A stretch of 64,000 nt of DNA. Origin: Streptomyces halobius (GTDB taxonomy: Bacteria; Actinomycetota; Actinomycetes; Streptomycetales; Streptomycetaceae). Below, piece after piece: positions 6,978 through 16,215 of the stretch. Every line of letters begins with the position of its first letter. The stretch's first letter is position 1. The translations under genes were made by a program, and so were the position numbers. Under the pieces are notes generated by a model. It was not told where the DNA came from. It ran no database searches and saw only the letters and a program-made list of their open reading frames with translations. Location: NCBI RefSeq assembly GCF_023277745.1, contig NZ_CP086322.1, positions 6,944,001-7,008,000 on the forward strand. Direction: 5' to 3'.

Positions 6978-9900
6978 GTGGGCAGCACGGCCGTGACCGA
7001 CAATGGCTCAGTGCGCTACGGAATTCTCGGCACGACCAGGGCCGACCGGGCCGACGGCACCCCCGTCGCCCTCGGTGGTGCACGCCTGCGTGCCCTGCTC
7101 ACCGCCCTCGCCCTGCGGCCTGGGCGGGCGCTGACCTCGGACGCGCTGATCGCCGACATCTGGGGCATGGACCCGCCCGCCGACGCCGCCGGGGCCCTCC
7201 AGGCGCTTGTCGGCAGGCTCCGCCGCGCCCTGGGGCACGCCGCGGTCGCCTCCGTCGACGGCGGCTACCGGCTGTGCGCCGAGCCCGACGCCGTCGACCT
7301 GCACCGCTTCGAGCGGCTCACGGCGGAGGGCGGTCGGGCGCTCGCCGACGCGGACCCGGCCCGCGCCGCCGCCCTCCTCGACGACGCGCTGGCGCTCTGG
7401 CGCGGCCCGGCCCTGGCCGATCTGCCCGACGCGGGCGTGTCCGCCGCCCGCGCCGAGAGCCACCGGCTGGACGCCCGGCGCACCCGCCTCGCCGCCGAAC
7501 TCGCCCTCGGCCGGGCCGGGCAGGCGCTGCCCACCCTCACCGCCCTGTGCCAGGACCACCCCCTCGACGAGCCGCTCCAGGCGCTGCGCCTGCGCGCCCT
7601 GCGCGACGCGGGCCGCAGCGCCGAGGCACTCGCCGCCTACGAGGAGATACGCACCGACCTCGCCGACCGCCTCGGCGCCGACCCCGGCCCGGAGCTGCGC
7701 GCCCTGCACACCGAGCTGCTGCGGCACACCACCATCGGCGCCACGGGTACCCCCGCCGAGCGTCCTGCCCCGCCGCCTCCCGTCCCGCTCCCCGCCGCCC
7801 GCCCCGGCAACCTCCGGGCCCGCCTCACCTCGTTCGTCGGACGGGACACCGACCTGGCAGCGCTCCGCGCCGACCTCGCCGCGCACCGCCTGGTGACGCT
7901 GCTGGGGCCCGGCGGCGCCGGCAAGACCCGGCTGTCGCAGGAGGGTGCCGAGGTCGCCGCGGCCGCCCTCCCGGACGCCTGGCCGCACGGCGTATGGCTG
8001 GCGGAGCTGGCCCCGCTGGACGATCCGCAGACCGTGCCCGAGGCGGTGCTCACCACGCTCGGCGCCCGCGAGACCGTCGTCCGCGGCACCACCGCCGAGG
8101 GCCTGCGCGCCGCCACCGACCCCACCGCCCTGGACCCGCTCGCCAGGCTCGCCGAGCTGTGCGCCGGCCGCCGGATGCTGCTGGTCCTCGACAACTGCGA
8201 GCATCTGATCGGCGCCGCCGCCGAGCTCGCGGAGCGGCTGCTCGCCGAATGCCCCGGCGTCACGGTGCTGGCGACGAGCCGCGAACCGCTGGCCGTACCG
8301 GGCGAGGTGCTGCGCCCCGTCGAGCCGCTGCCCGACCCGGTCGCGCTGCGGCTGCTCGCCGACCGCGGCGGCGCCGCCCGCCCCGGCTTCCGCGTCGAGG
8401 ACGACCCGACCGCCTGCGCCGAGATCTGCCGCCGCCTGGACGGTCTGCCGCTCGCCATCGAACTCGCGGCCGCCCGGCTGCGGTTGATGACGCCACGTCA
8501 GCTCGCCGACCGCCTCGACGACCGCTTCCGGCTGCTGACCAGCGGCAGCCGCACCCTGCTGCCCCGGCAGCAGACCCTTCGCGCGGTCGTCGACTGGTCA
8601 TGGGACCTGACGGACGAGCCCGAGCGCGCCGTGCTGCGCCGGCTGTCCGTGTTCGCCGGCGGCTGCGACCTGGGCGCGGCCGAGGACGTGTGCGCGGGTG
8701 ACGGCGTCGACCGGCGCGAAGTGGCCGCGCTGCTCGGCTCGCTGATCGACAAGTCGCTGGTGGTGGCGGCCCCGGCGCCCGGGGGGCAGATGCGTTACCG
8801 GCTGCTGGAGACGGTGGCCGAGTACGCCGGTGAGCGGCTGGACCAGGCCGGCGAACGGGCCGCCGCCGAACGCCGCCACCTCGTCGCCTACCGTGAACTG
8901 GCCCGCGCGGCCGACCCGTTGCTGCGTGGCCCCGGCCAGCGCACCTGGTCCGAGCGGCTGGAGCTGGAACACGACAACCTGCGGACCGCGCTGCGCCGCG
9001 CCATCGCCGCCCGCGACGAGCACGAGGCGCTGTGCCTGGTGCTGTCCCTCCAGTGGTTCTGGTCGCTGCGCGATCACCGCAGCGACGCCCGCCACTGGTC
9101 GGCGGCAGCCGGGGCGCTCGGCCCCAACCCCTTTCTGTCGCCCGTCAAACCCGCCCCCGACCTGCCGGAACGGCCCATCGACGGGCCGCCGCCGCTGGAC
9201 CCCGAACAGCTTCTGGAGGCCCGCCGGGAGGTCCGGCTGGTCCACCTCGCCAGCCTCGACAGCGATATCGAGGCGCTGCGGGCGCCGGGGATGCGGGAGG
9301 AGCTGGCCGGGATCCGCACCGCCTACCGCAGCGGGATGCCGCAGACCTGCAAGGTGCCGGGCGCCATGTGGTTCTACGCGGTGCTGATCACCGGTGCGTT
9401 CGAGGAGGTGGAGCAGCTGGTCGACGGCGCGGTGCGCGCCTGCCGCGACTTCGGCTACGACTGGGAGCTCGCCTTCGCGCTGCAACTGCGCTCCAAGGTC
9501 TTCAACGAGCGTCCCGGCGGGCTGGAGCGGGCGACACGGGACGCCGACGAGGCGCTGCGGATCTTCCTCCGGCTCGGCGACGCGTGGGGCGCGGCCGAGG
9601 CGCTGTCGGGGCGCGGCGAATCCCACGAGAAGCGCGGCGCGTACGCGCTCGCCGCGCAGGACTACCGCGCGGCGATGGTGCACGCCGAGGACCTGGGGGC
9701 GCACGGTCAGACCCTGATGCTGCGCACCAGGCTGGGCGGCGTCCTGATCGAGGACGGCCAGGAGGAGGCCGGCGAGCGGATGCTGCGGGAGGTGCTGGAG
9801 GCCGCCAAGGACCAGAACAGCGGCCGCGACGCGGTGCCGTTCGCCCATCTGATCCTCGCGATGTGGCTGACGGTCTCGGGGCGTACGCGGGAGGCCCGCG

Positions 9901-10343
9901 GTGAACTGCTCGCGGCGCGCGAGGTGCTGGGGCCGCGTGCCCCGGATCTGTTCGCCGGGATCGTGGAGTCGGGGCTGATCGGGCTGGAGGTGGACGAGGG
10001 GCGGCGCGGCCCGGATCTGCTGCCGAGATTCCGGAGGGCCCTGGAACTGCTGGAGGATCCGTGGACGGAGATCTTCGCCCCGGAGCTTCCGGTGATCCAA
10101 CTCCTCACCGGGGCACGGGTGGTGATGGCCGCCCAGGGCGAGCGCGGCGCACGGACCGCGGCCCGGCTGCTGGGGGCGTACGACGCGCTGCGGGCGCCCG
10201 AGCCCGTACCGACGCTGATCGCCCGCACCGACCGGGCACGCACGGAGGCGGCGGCGCGCGCCGCGCTGGGTGACGCGGCGTACGAGTGGGGATACGCCGA
10301 AGGCGGCGGCCTCACTCTGGAGGAGGCCACCGCCCTCATCTGA
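6978..10343 (+). CDS. AfsR/SARP-family regulator with BTAD, NB-ARC and TPR domains
   Basis: This is a large regulator of 1121 residues from the GTG at 6978, chosen for the GAGGAG 12 bases upstream; GTGs at 6993 and 7011 remain possible. The order is: winged-helix DNA-binding domain (about 10-95), BTAD domain (100-250), NB-ARC/STAND ATPase with P-loop GPGGAGKT near residue 310 and Walker B LLVLDNCEH near 400, then a winged-helix and TPR-like helical half to the C-terminus. Family members bind promoter direct repeats and switch on pathways, often secondary metabolism, after nucleotide and ligand sensing. It converges with a DrrAB-type exporter across a hairpin terminator. A matching arrangement next to panB is, from memory, SCO2259. 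Target genes cannot be seen. Confidence 0.85.
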   Translation: MGSTAVTDNGSVRYGILGTTRADRADGTPVALGGARLRALLTALALRPGRALTSDALIADIWGMDPPADAAGALQALVGRLRRALGHAAVASVDGGYRLCAEPDAVDLHRFERLTAEGGRALADADPARAAALLDDALALWRGPALADLPDAGVSAARAESHRLDARRTRLAAELALGRAGQALPTLTALCQDHPLDEPLQALRLRALRDAGRSAEALAAYEEIRTDLADRLGADPGPELRALHTELLRHTTIGATGTPAERPAPPPPVPLPAARPGNLRARLTSFVGRDTDLAALRADLAAHRLVTLLGPGGAGKTRLSQEGAEVAAAALPDAWPHGVWLAELAPLDDPQTVPEAVLTTLGARETVVRGTTAEGLRAATDPTALDPLARLAELCAGRRMLLVLDNCEHLIGAAAELAERLLAECPGVTVLATSREPLAVPGEVLRPVEPLPDPVALRLLADRGGAARPGFRVEDDPTACAEICRRLDGLPLAIELAAARLRLMTPRQLADRLDDRFRLLTSGSRTLLPRQQTLRAVVDWSWDLTDEPERAVLRRLSVFAGGCDLGAAEDVCAGDGVDRREVAALLGSLIDKSLVVAAPAPGGQMRYRLLETVAEYAGERLDQAGERAAAERRHLVAYRELARAADPLLRGPGQRTWSERLELEHDNLRTALRRAIAARDEHEALCLVLSLQWFWSLRDHRSDARHWSAAAGALGPNPFLSPVKPAPDLPERPIDGPPPLDPEQLLEARREVRLVHLASLDSDIEALRAPGMREELAGIRTAYRSGMPQTCKVPGAMWFYAVLITGAFEEVEQLVDGAVRACRDFGYDWELAFALQLRSKVFNERPGGLERATRDADEALRIFLRLGDAWGAAEALSGRGESHEKRGAYALAAQDYRAAMVHAEDLGAHGQTLMLRTRLGGVLIEDGQEEAGERMLREVLEAAKDQNSGRDAVPFAHLILAMWLTVSGRTREARGELLAAREVLGPRAPDLFAGIVESGLIGLEVDEGRRGPDLLPRFRRALELLEDPWTEIFAPELPVIQLLTGARVVMAAQGERGARTAARLLGAYDALRAPEPVPTLIARTDRARTEAAARAALGDAAYEWGYAEGGGLTLEEATALI

Positions 10344-10368
10344 CGCGAGCCGGGCGAGGGCTGTGACT

Positions 10369-10390
10369 CCCGGGGCCACCGGGCCCCGGG
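10369..10390. terminator. Bidirectional hairpin terminator
   Basis: A 9-base perfect stem (CCCGGGGCC with GGCCCCGGG) and a 4-base loop lie between the convergent regulator and ABC permease. There is no T-run, which is common for Streptomyces terminators. Confidence 0.7.
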
Positions 10391-10394
10391 CACG

Positions 10395-11225
10395 TCAGGT
10401 CTTGTCGCGGAACTTCCGGACCGCGAGCGGCATCGTCACGGCCGTGATGCCGACCGCCCAGCCGAGGGTGACCAGCGTCGGGTGCGCCACCGCGCCATCG
10501 CCCGTGATCAGCGCACGGGCCGCGTCCGCGAGGTTGGAGAGCGGGTTGACCTCGGTGAAGCCCTCCAGCCAGCCGGGCATCGACGTCGGCTTGGCGAAGA
10601 TCGACGAGCCGAACTGCAGCGGCATCAGCACCAGCATCGCCACGCCCTGCACCGCCTGCGGGGTCTTCATGGCGAGCCCCAGCAGGATGAAGATCCACAT
10701 CAGGGCGGCGCCGAAGACTATGGACAGCACGATCGAGCCGAGGAAGGCGAGGATGCCGCCCTTGATCTCCAGGCCCAGCAGAAAGCCCATACCGAGCAGG
10801 ATCGCGATGGCGACCAGCATCCGGCCGACCTCGACGACGATCTTGGCGATCAGGACCGAGGACCGGGCTATCGGCATCGTCCGGAAACGGTCCATGACGC
10901 CCTTGCGGAAGTCCTCGTTGACGCCCGTGCCCACCGCCATGGCGATGTTCATGCCCATCATCGCCATCATGCCGGGCACCAGGTACTGGACGTATTCCTG
11001 CTGGTGGCCCTTGCCGAACATGGCGCCGCCGAAGACATACACGAACAGCAGGATGAAGATGACCGGCATCAGCACGGCGTCGAACATCGACTCCGGGTCG
11101 TGCTTGATCTGGAGGGCGTTGCGCCGCGCCAGTGCGCCGATGTGCCGCAGATTGGCACGCACGCCGATCCGGCCCTCGTCGGCGCCCGGCTTCACGCGCG
11201 GCGCCGTCACCGTTGCGGCCGTCAT
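10395..11225 (-). CDS. ABC-2 type drug exporter permease (DrrB family)
   Basis: This 276-residue membrane protein overlaps its ATPase gene by 4 bases. After a cytoplasmic N-terminus (RNALQIKHDPESMFD) it has six hydrophobic segments, the first being VLMPVIFILLFVYVFGG. The conserved VPGMMAMMGMN and FRTMPIARSS regions are typical of DrrB/NodJ ABC-2 permeases. With the ATPase it should form an exporter for a hydrophobic drug or lipid. Substrate unknown. Confidence 0.85.
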   Translation of the reverse strand: MTAATVTAPRVKPGADEGRIGVRANLRHIGALARRNALQIKHDPESMFDAVLMPVIFILLFVYVFGGAMFGKGHQQEYVQYLVPGMMAMMGMNIAMAVGTGVNEDFRKGVMDRFRTMPIARSSVLIAKIVVEVGRMLVAIAILLGMGFLLGLEIKGGILAFLGSIVLSIVFGAALMWIFILLGLAMKTPQAVQGVAMLVLMPLQFGSSIFAKPTSMPGWLEGFTEVNPLSNLADAARALITGDGAVAHPTLVTLGWAVGITAVTMPLAVRKFRDKT

Positions 11226-12247
11226 GCCGATACCTCCGCGTACTGCTTCTCGTCCGTCAGGTCGTCGATGGCCTCCGAGGTCTTCTGGCCGGTGATGGCC
11301 AGGAACACCTCGTCCAGGCTGGGGAGATGGGTGCTGATCCCGGCGAGGGTGAAACTCTGCTGGCCGAGCACATTGACCACGGCCGTCAGCTGTTCATCGC
11401 TGATGATCGGGACGTTGACCACACCCCCGTCGTGGTCGGCGGTCGCACCCGCGATGCCGTCCAGGCCGGCCTGCGCGATGACGCCGACCATCCGCTCCAA
11501 CTCACCGGCGTCCGTCGGCCGGATCTGCAGCGTCCGGCCGCCGACCTTGGCCTTCAGCTCGTCGACCCGGCCCTCGGCGATCACCCGGCCGCGGTCGATG
11601 ACCGTCAGCTCGTTCGCCAACTGCTCGGCCTCTTCCATGTACTGGGTGGTGAGCAGCACCGTCGCGCCCTCACGGACCATCCGCTGCACCTCTTCCCACA
11701 CCTCGTTACGGGTGCGGGGGTCGAGGCCGGTGGTGGGCTCGTCCAGATACAGGACGGCGGGCCGGCCGATCATCGAGGCGGCCAGATCCAGCCGGCGGCG
11801 CATACCGCCGGAGTACTTGCCCGCGGGGCGCTTGGCGGCCTCGGTCAGGGAGAACCGCTCCAGCATCTCGTCCGCCCGGCCGCGGGCGTCCTTACGGGAG
11901 AGATCGAGCAGCCGCCCGATCATGTAGAGGTTCTCCCAGCCGGAGAGCTTTTCGTCGACCGAGGCGTACTGCCCGGTCAGGCCGATCGTGCGGCGCAGCG
12001 CGCGGGGCTGGCGCACCACGTCGTAACCGGCCACGAAGGCGCTGCCGGCGTCCGGCACCAGGAGGGTGGACAGGCAGCGCACGAGGGTGGTCTTCCCGGC
12101 GCCGTTGGGCCCGAGCACACCGAGGACGGTGCCTTCCCGCACGTCCAGATCCACACCGTCGACGGCCTTCACCTCGCCGAAGTGCTTGACCAGACCGCGC
12201 ACCTCCACGGCGTTTCCGCCCTGGGTGGTCATCTTCTGTCGCGTCAT
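11222..12247 (-). CDS. ABC exporter ATPase (DrrA family)
   Basis: This 341-residue ATPase has Walker A GPNGAGKTTL, the signature YSGGMRRRLDLA, Walker B AVLYLDEPTTGLD and a DrrA-type C-terminal extension with HLPSLDEVFLAITG. The ATG at 12247 is preferred over the GTG at 12277 because a PafBC-type promoter overlaps the longer N-terminus and places the likely transcript start on or next to this ATG; the ATG at 12232 is another candidate. It is coupled to the permease gene downstream. Together they would pump a drug or damaging compound outward. The promoter suggests induction by DNA damage, which fits an exporter for DNA-active compounds (inference). Confidence 0.87.
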   Translation of the reverse strand: MTRQKMTTQGGNAVEVRGLVKHFGEVKAVDGVDLDVREGTVLGVLGPNGAGKTTLVRCLSTLLVPDAGSAFVAGYDVVRQPRALRRTIGLTGQYASVDEKLSGWENLYMIGRLLDLSRKDARGRADEMLERFSLTEAAKRPAGKYSGGMRRRLDLAASMIGRPAVLYLDEPTTGLDPRTRNEVWEEVQRMVREGATVLLTTQYMEEAEQLANELTVIDRGRVIAEGRVDELKAKVGGRTLQIRPTDAGELERMVGVIAQAGLDGIAGATADHDGGVVNVPIISDEQLTAVVNVLGQQSFTLAGISTHLPSLDEVFLAITGQKTSEAIDDLTDEKQYAEVSA

Positions 12248-12254
12248 GCCGTCA

Positions 12255-12277
12255 ACGGTGCCAGCCGCCACTGACAA
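12255..12277 (-). promoter_or_regulatory. RecA-independent DNA-damage (PafBC-type) promoter of the drug exporter
   Basis: On the minus strand TTGTCAGTG (12277-12269) is followed by exactly 8 bases and CACCGT (12260-12255). The known RecA-NDp/PafBC consensus is TTGTCRGTG, 8 bases, TAnnnT; only the first base of the -10 differs. The ATG at 12247 follows 7 bases after the -10, so a leaderless mRNA is likely. Confidence 0.6.
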
Positions 12278-12292
12278 CGCACCGACAGATCA

Positions 12293-12340
12293 CCGACAGC
12301 CAGCTCGGAGCGCCGACAGCCAGCTCGGAGCGCCGACAGC
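12293..12340 (+). repeat. 20-base tandem repeat upstream of drug exporter promoter
   Basis: Two exact copies of CCGACAGCCAGCTCGGAGCG (12293-12312, 12313-12332) and an 8-base partial copy lie just upstream of the exporter promoter. Read on the minus strand they repeat CTGTCGG, which resembles the -35-like TTGTCRGTG box, and a further CTGTCGGTG lies at about 12281-12289. They could be extra activator contacts or a simple slippage product. Confidence 0.6.
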
Positions 12341-12346
12341 AGGACG

Positions 12347-12384
12347 GACGCCGTCGGCGGCCGCGACCGGCCGCCGACGGCGTC
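12347..12384 (-). terminator. Strong hairpin terminator after panB
   Basis: A 16-base perfect stem (GACGCCGTCGGCGGCC and its complement) with a 6-base loop lies 45-82 bases past the panB stop. It separates panB from the exporter promoter. Confidence 0.8.
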
Positions 12385-12428
12385 CACCGCGACTCCCGGA
12401 GGAACGCGACTCCTGGTGGAAGGTGTGT

Positions 12429-13355
12429 CTAGTGGAAGGTGTGTTCCTCGGCCGGGAACGTCCCGCCGACCACATCCTCCGCGAACGCCTTCGCCGCGCC
12501 GCCCAGCAGCTCCCGCATCTCCAGATACCGCTTGACGAACTTCGGCACCCGGCCGGACGTCATCCCGGCCATATCCGTCCACACCAGCACCTGTGCGTCG
12601 CAGTCCAGGCCCGCGCCGATGCCCACGGTCGGAATGTGCAGCGAACGGGTCACCTCGGCGGCCAGCTCGGCCGGCACCGCCTCCAGGACGACGGCGAACG
12701 CACCCGCGTCCTGGACCGCCTTGGCGTCCCGGAGCAGCTGCTGCGCCGCCTCCTCACCGCGGCCCTGGACGGGGTAGCCGCCGAAGGCGTTGACCGACTG
12801 CGGGGTCAGCCCGACATGCGCCATCACCGGGATCCCGGACGAGACCAGCAGCTCCACCTGGTGCGCGGAGCGCTCGCCGCCCTCCAGCTTGACGGCGCCC
12901 ACCCCGGCCTCCTTGACCAGCCGGGTGGCGTTGCGCAGCGCCTGGACCGGGCCCTCCTGGTACGAGCCGAAGGGCAGGTCGCCGACGACGAGGACGCGCC
13001 TGGTGCCGCGGACGACCGCGGCGGACAGCAGGGTGGTCTCGTCCATCGTGACCGGCACGGTGGACTCGTACCCGAGGTGGCAGTTGCCCATCGAGTCGCC
13101 GACGAGCAGTACCGGGATACCGGCCTCGTCGAAGACGGAGGCGGTCATCGCGTCGTAGGCGGTGAGCATCGGCCACTTCTCGCCGCGCTGCTTGGCCGCG
13201 GCGATGTCGCGGACCGTGATACGGCGGGAACTCGTGCCCCCGTACAGCGACTTGTCGCCGGCGGCGGGCTTCTGGGGCGGCTTGGGGGTGTCCTGCGGAG
13301 CGGCGGGCGGCGGGGATCCCGCGACCGGCATTCGGGCAGGCGAAGGCTGCGTCAT
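12429..13355 (-). CDS. panB: 3-methyl-2-oxobutanoate hydroxymethyltransferase
   Basis: This 308-residue enzyme transfers a hydroxymethyl group from methylene-tetrahydrofolate to 2-oxoisovalerate, the first step of pantothenate synthesis. Family motifs are clear: [32 protein letters not shown] with the metal-binding Asp, [13 protein letters not shown] and HEGGE-like [11 protein letters not shown]. The catalytic core starts near residue 45. The first 45 residues are Pro/Ala-rich and non-conserved; no better internal start was seen before the core. It stands alone, ending at a strong terminator. Confidence 0.93.
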   Translation of the reverse strand: MTQPSPARMPVAGSPPPAAPQDTPKPPQKPAAGDKSLYGGTSSRRITVRDIAAAKQRGEKWPMLTAYDAMTASVFDEAGIPVLLVGDSMGNCHLGYESTVPVTMDETTLLSAAVVRGTRRVLVVGDLPFGSYQEGPVQALRNATRLVKEAGVGAVKLEGGERSAHQVELLVSSGIPVMAHVGLTPQSVNAFGGYPVQGRGEEAAQQLLRDAKAVQDAGAFAVVLEAVPAELAAEVTRSLHIPTVGIGAGLDCDAQVLVWTDMAGMTSGRVPKFVKRYLEMRELLGGAAKAFAEDVVGGTFPAEEHTFH

Positions 13356-13508
13356 GGTGACGGCTCCTGTTCATCATCTCGAGGCGCCCTGACGGCGTCC
13401 CCGGACTCCCGTCCATGCTGGCATGCCAGGTGCGACGAGGGAAAGGGGCGGTCGTCAGGGCCCGAGGGCCGCCGGTCCGGGGGCCGCCCTCCCGGCGTCA
13501 TCGATGAC

Positions 13509-13579
13509 GATCGATACGGAAGATCGATACGGGTCGGTTTTGTGCCGATGAGAGATCGATACGGAACAGGTTCGTATCG
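13509..13579 (+). promoter_or_regulatory. TetR operator cluster before the MFS exporter
   Basis: GATCGATACGG occurs three times (from about 13509, 13523 and 13555). The last is part of an inverted repeat, CGATACG at 13557-13563 and CGTATCG at 13573-13579, with a near-symmetric centre. TetR dimers bind such palindromes. The site lies directly upstream of the exporter whose operon ends with a TetR gene, so self-repression is likely. A TACAGT at 13588-13593 could be the -10. Confidence 0.7.
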
Positions 13580-13600
13580 AAAATGTCGTACAGTGCTCCC

Positions 13601-15247
13601 ATGGCCTCCGTATCGGACACACAGAGCTCCCCGGGCTCCCCGGACCCACCGGACATACCCGCCGCCCGCCAGGTCCCCGACCGCATCCACCGCCGTCGCT
13701 GGGCGATCCTGTCCGTCCTCATGCTCAGCCTGCTGATCGTGGTGCTGGACAACTCCATCCTCAACGTCGCGATGAAGACCATCGCGACCCCGGCCCCCAC
13801 CGGCCTCGGCGCCACCCAGAGCGAGCTGGAGTGGGCGGTCAACGCCTACACCCTCGTCTTCGCCGGGATGCTGTTCACCTCGGGTCTGCTCGGCGACCGG
13901 CTGGGCCGCAAGCGGGTGCTCCTCTTCGGCATGGTGGTCTTCGGCATCGGCTCGGTCCTCGCCGCGACGGCCGGATCGCCCACCGAACTGATCGTCTTCC
14001 GCGCGGTGATGGGCCTGGGCGGCGCCTTCGTCATGCCCGCCACCCTCGCGATCCTGATGAACGTCTTCGAGCGCGACGAGCAGCCCAAGGCGATCGGCAT
14101 CTGGGCCGGCGGCGTGGGTCTGGCCATCGCGATCGGCCCGGTCGCCGGCGGTCTGCTGCTCGACCACTACTGGTGGGGCTCGGTCTTCCTCGTCAACGTA
14201 CCGATCGTGCTGGTCGCGCTGGCCGCGATGCTGCTGCTGGTCCCCGACTCCAAGGACCCCCGCCCCGGCCGGCTCGACCCGGTGGGCGTGCTGCTGTCCG
14301 TCGTCGGCCTCGTCCTCCTCGTCTACGGGATCATCAAGGGCGGCCAGCTCGCCGACTTCACCGACCCGGAGGTGGTCGGCACGGTCCTCGGCGGCCTCGC
14401 CGTCCTCGCCGGCTTCGTCGTGCACCAGAAGCGCAGCGACCACCCGTCCATCGACATGGGCCACTTCCGCAAGCCCGCCTTCTCGGCCGCCGTCGCCGCC
14501 ATCGCGCTGGTCTTCTTCGCGCTGATGGGCGTCACGTTCTTCATCGTCTTCTACGTGCAGAGCGTGCGGGGCTACACCCCGCTGCAGGCCGGACTGCTGA
14601 TCCTGCCGCTGGCCGCCGCCCAGATGATCTTCGCGCCGCGGGCCCGGCATGTCGTGGACCGCTTCGGCGCCCGCGCGGTCTGCACCGCCGGCATGCTGGC
14701 GGTCGCCGCCACCATGGCGGGGATGCTGCTCCTGGACACCGACAGCCCCATGTGGATCATGGAGGTGCTGTTCTTCCTCCAGGGCGTCGGCATGGCGCAC
14801 ATCATGCCGCCGGTCACCGTCTCGCTGATGCAGGCGATGCCGCGCGAGAAGGCCGGCTCCGGCTCCGCCGTCAACAACACCTTCCGGCAGGTCGGCGGCA
14901 CCCTCGGCGTCGCCGTCCTCGGCTCGCTGCTGTCCACCGCCTACCGCGACCGCATCCAGGCCAAGATAGACGCGCTGCCCGGCATCCCCGAAGCCGCACG
15001 GCACGCGGCCGGCGAATCCATCGAGGCCACCCTCGGCCTCGCCCGCCACCTCGGCCCGGCCGGCCGGCCGCTGGCCGACGACGCCGAGGCCGCCTTCGTC
15101 CACGCCATGCACGTCACCGCCCTCGGCTCGGCCGGCGTCGCGCTGCTCGGCGCCGTGGTCGTCGCGGCCTTCCTGCCGGGCAGAACGGCAGCGGCCCCGC
15201 CCGCCGCGGAGCCCCGGGAAGAGGAGAAAGCGGGCATACAGGGATGA
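13601..15247 (+). CDS. MFS multidrug exporter, DHA2 (EmrB/QacA) family
   Basis: This 548-residue transporter has the 14-span DHA2 layout. The first span contains the family motif [15 protein letters not shown], the motif A loop reads [13 protein letters not shown], and motif C-like [21 protein letters not shown] follows. The ATG at 13601 is preferred to the one at 13583, because the operator ends at 13579 and a TACAGT -10 at 13588-13593 would start the mRNA at or near 13600. It exports hydrophobic drugs with proton exchange. It is translationally coupled (ATGA) to its TetR regulator. Confidence 0.88.
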   Translation: MASVSDTQSSPGSPDPPDIPAARQVPDRIHRRRWAILSVLMLSLLIVVLDNSILNVAMKTIATPAPTGLGATQSELEWAVNAYTLVFAGMLFTSGLLGDRLGRKRVLLFGMVVFGIGSVLAATAGSPTELIVFRAVMGLGGAFVMPATLAILMNVFERDEQPKAIGIWAGGVGLAIAIGPVAGGLLLDHYWWGSVFLVNVPIVLVALAAMLLLVPDSKDPRPGRLDPVGVLLSVVGLVLLVYGIIKGGQLADFTDPEVVGTVLGGLAVLAGFVVHQKRSDHPSIDMGHFRKPAFSAAVAAIALVFFALMGVTFFIVFYVQSVRGYTPLQAGLLILPLAAAQMIFAPRARHVVDRFGARAVCTAGMLAVAATMAGMLLLDTDSPMWIMEVLFFLQGVGMAHIMPPVTVSLMQAMPREKAGSGSAVNNTFRQVGGTLGVAVLGSLLSTAYRDRIQAKIDALPGIPEAARHAAGESIEATLGLARHLGPAGRPLADDAEAAFVHAMHVTALGSAGVALLGAVVVAAFLPGRTAAAPPAAEPREEEKAGIQG

Positions 15248-15924
15248 GCCGGGCCGTAGGCGGTACGGAGACGGCGGCAGCCGGCACACCACCGGAACGT
15301 CCGGTCCGGCCGCGTCGGGCAGTCCCCGAGCGCCGCGGCAGACCGCGCAGCGCCGCCGCCGACACCGCCATCATCGAGGCCGTGCTGCGCATGATCGAGG
15401 ACGGTGCCTCCATCGGCGAACTGTCGATGGAACGCATCGCCCGCGAGGCGGGCGTCGGCAAGGCCACCGTCTACCGCCGCTGGCCCGGCAAGAGCGCGCT
15501 GATGCTCGACGTCATGCGCTCCCTGGACGAGCCGGGCCCGCAGCTCAACGGCGCCTCGCTCCGCGACGACCTGGTCTCCCTGCTGGAATTCCTCCGTCGG
15601 CGCGGCCTGGCCAAGCGCAACTCCGCGCTGCTGCGCACCGTCGTCAGCCATGTCCAGGCACAGCCGGAGCTGTGGGCGGAGTACCACGAGACGGTCGTGC
15701 AGGCCCGCCACGAGGCGCTGCTCGACGTGCTCCGGCGCGGGATGGCCAACGGCGAGATCCGCGCCGACCAGGACGTCGAGACCATTTCCGACCTCTTCGT
15801 CGGCCCGATGCTGGCCCGCGCCGTCCTCCACGAGTGGAAGGAACTCCCCGAGGGCCTGGCGGAGGACATCGTCGACATGGTCCTGGAAGGCGTACGCCCC
15901 AAGGAGCGGCCGGAGCCCGGCTGA
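15244..15924 (+). CDS. TetR family repressor of the adjacent MFS exporter
   Basis: This 226-residue protein starts at 15244 inside the exporter stop. The helix-turn-helix is [26 protein letters not shown] (about residues 60-85), a canonical TetR domain, followed by an all-helical ligand domain ending LVEGVRPKE-like ([14 protein letters not shown]). The first 45 residues are an Arg/Pro-rich tail before the DNA-binding domain. Its likely target is the palindrome cluster at 13509-13579. The inducing ligand is unknown. Confidence 0.88.
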   Translation: MSRAVGGTETAAAGTPPERPVRPRRAVPERRGRPRSAAADTAIIEAVLRMIEDGASIGELSMERIAREAGVGKATVYRRWPGKSALMLDVMRSLDEPGPQLNGASLRDDLVSLLEFLRRRGLAKRNSALLRTVVSHVQAQPELWAEYHETVVQARHEALLDVLRRGMANGEIRADQDVETISDLFVGPMLARAVLHEWKELPEGLAEDIVDMVLEGVRPKERPEPG

Positions 15925-16215
15925 GCGGCCACGCCGGACGCGGGGCCACCGCCGGGGGCTGCGCGGGGCGACGACTGAGGGTGGACGTCCACGCCCGACG
16001 CGGGGACACCGCCCGACGCCCCGGGGCCGCCGACCGATCCCCGCCCCATGACCGAACCATGCCCGTTCTGTCACAGTGGCGTTCACCTGCCCTGTGCCGG
16101 AACCCCGGCCCACCCACACCCCGTCCTCATTTCTAAGAAAGCGCGTTACACACCATCGCCTAGGGTCAGCAACCACAGGCGAGGCGCACCAGGGCAAGGC
16201 AGTGAGGACAGCGGG
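15925..16215. other. Intergenic region with a 25-base direct repeat
   Basis: A 25-base unit beginning CCACGCC(G/C)GACGCGGGG occurs at 15929-15953 and 15989-16013, 60 bases apart with two differences. TTTCTAAGAAA at 16130-16140 is an 11-base palindrome, with TAGGGT at 16161 as a possible -10 for the next gene. Otherwise nothing was recognised. Confidence 0.4.
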
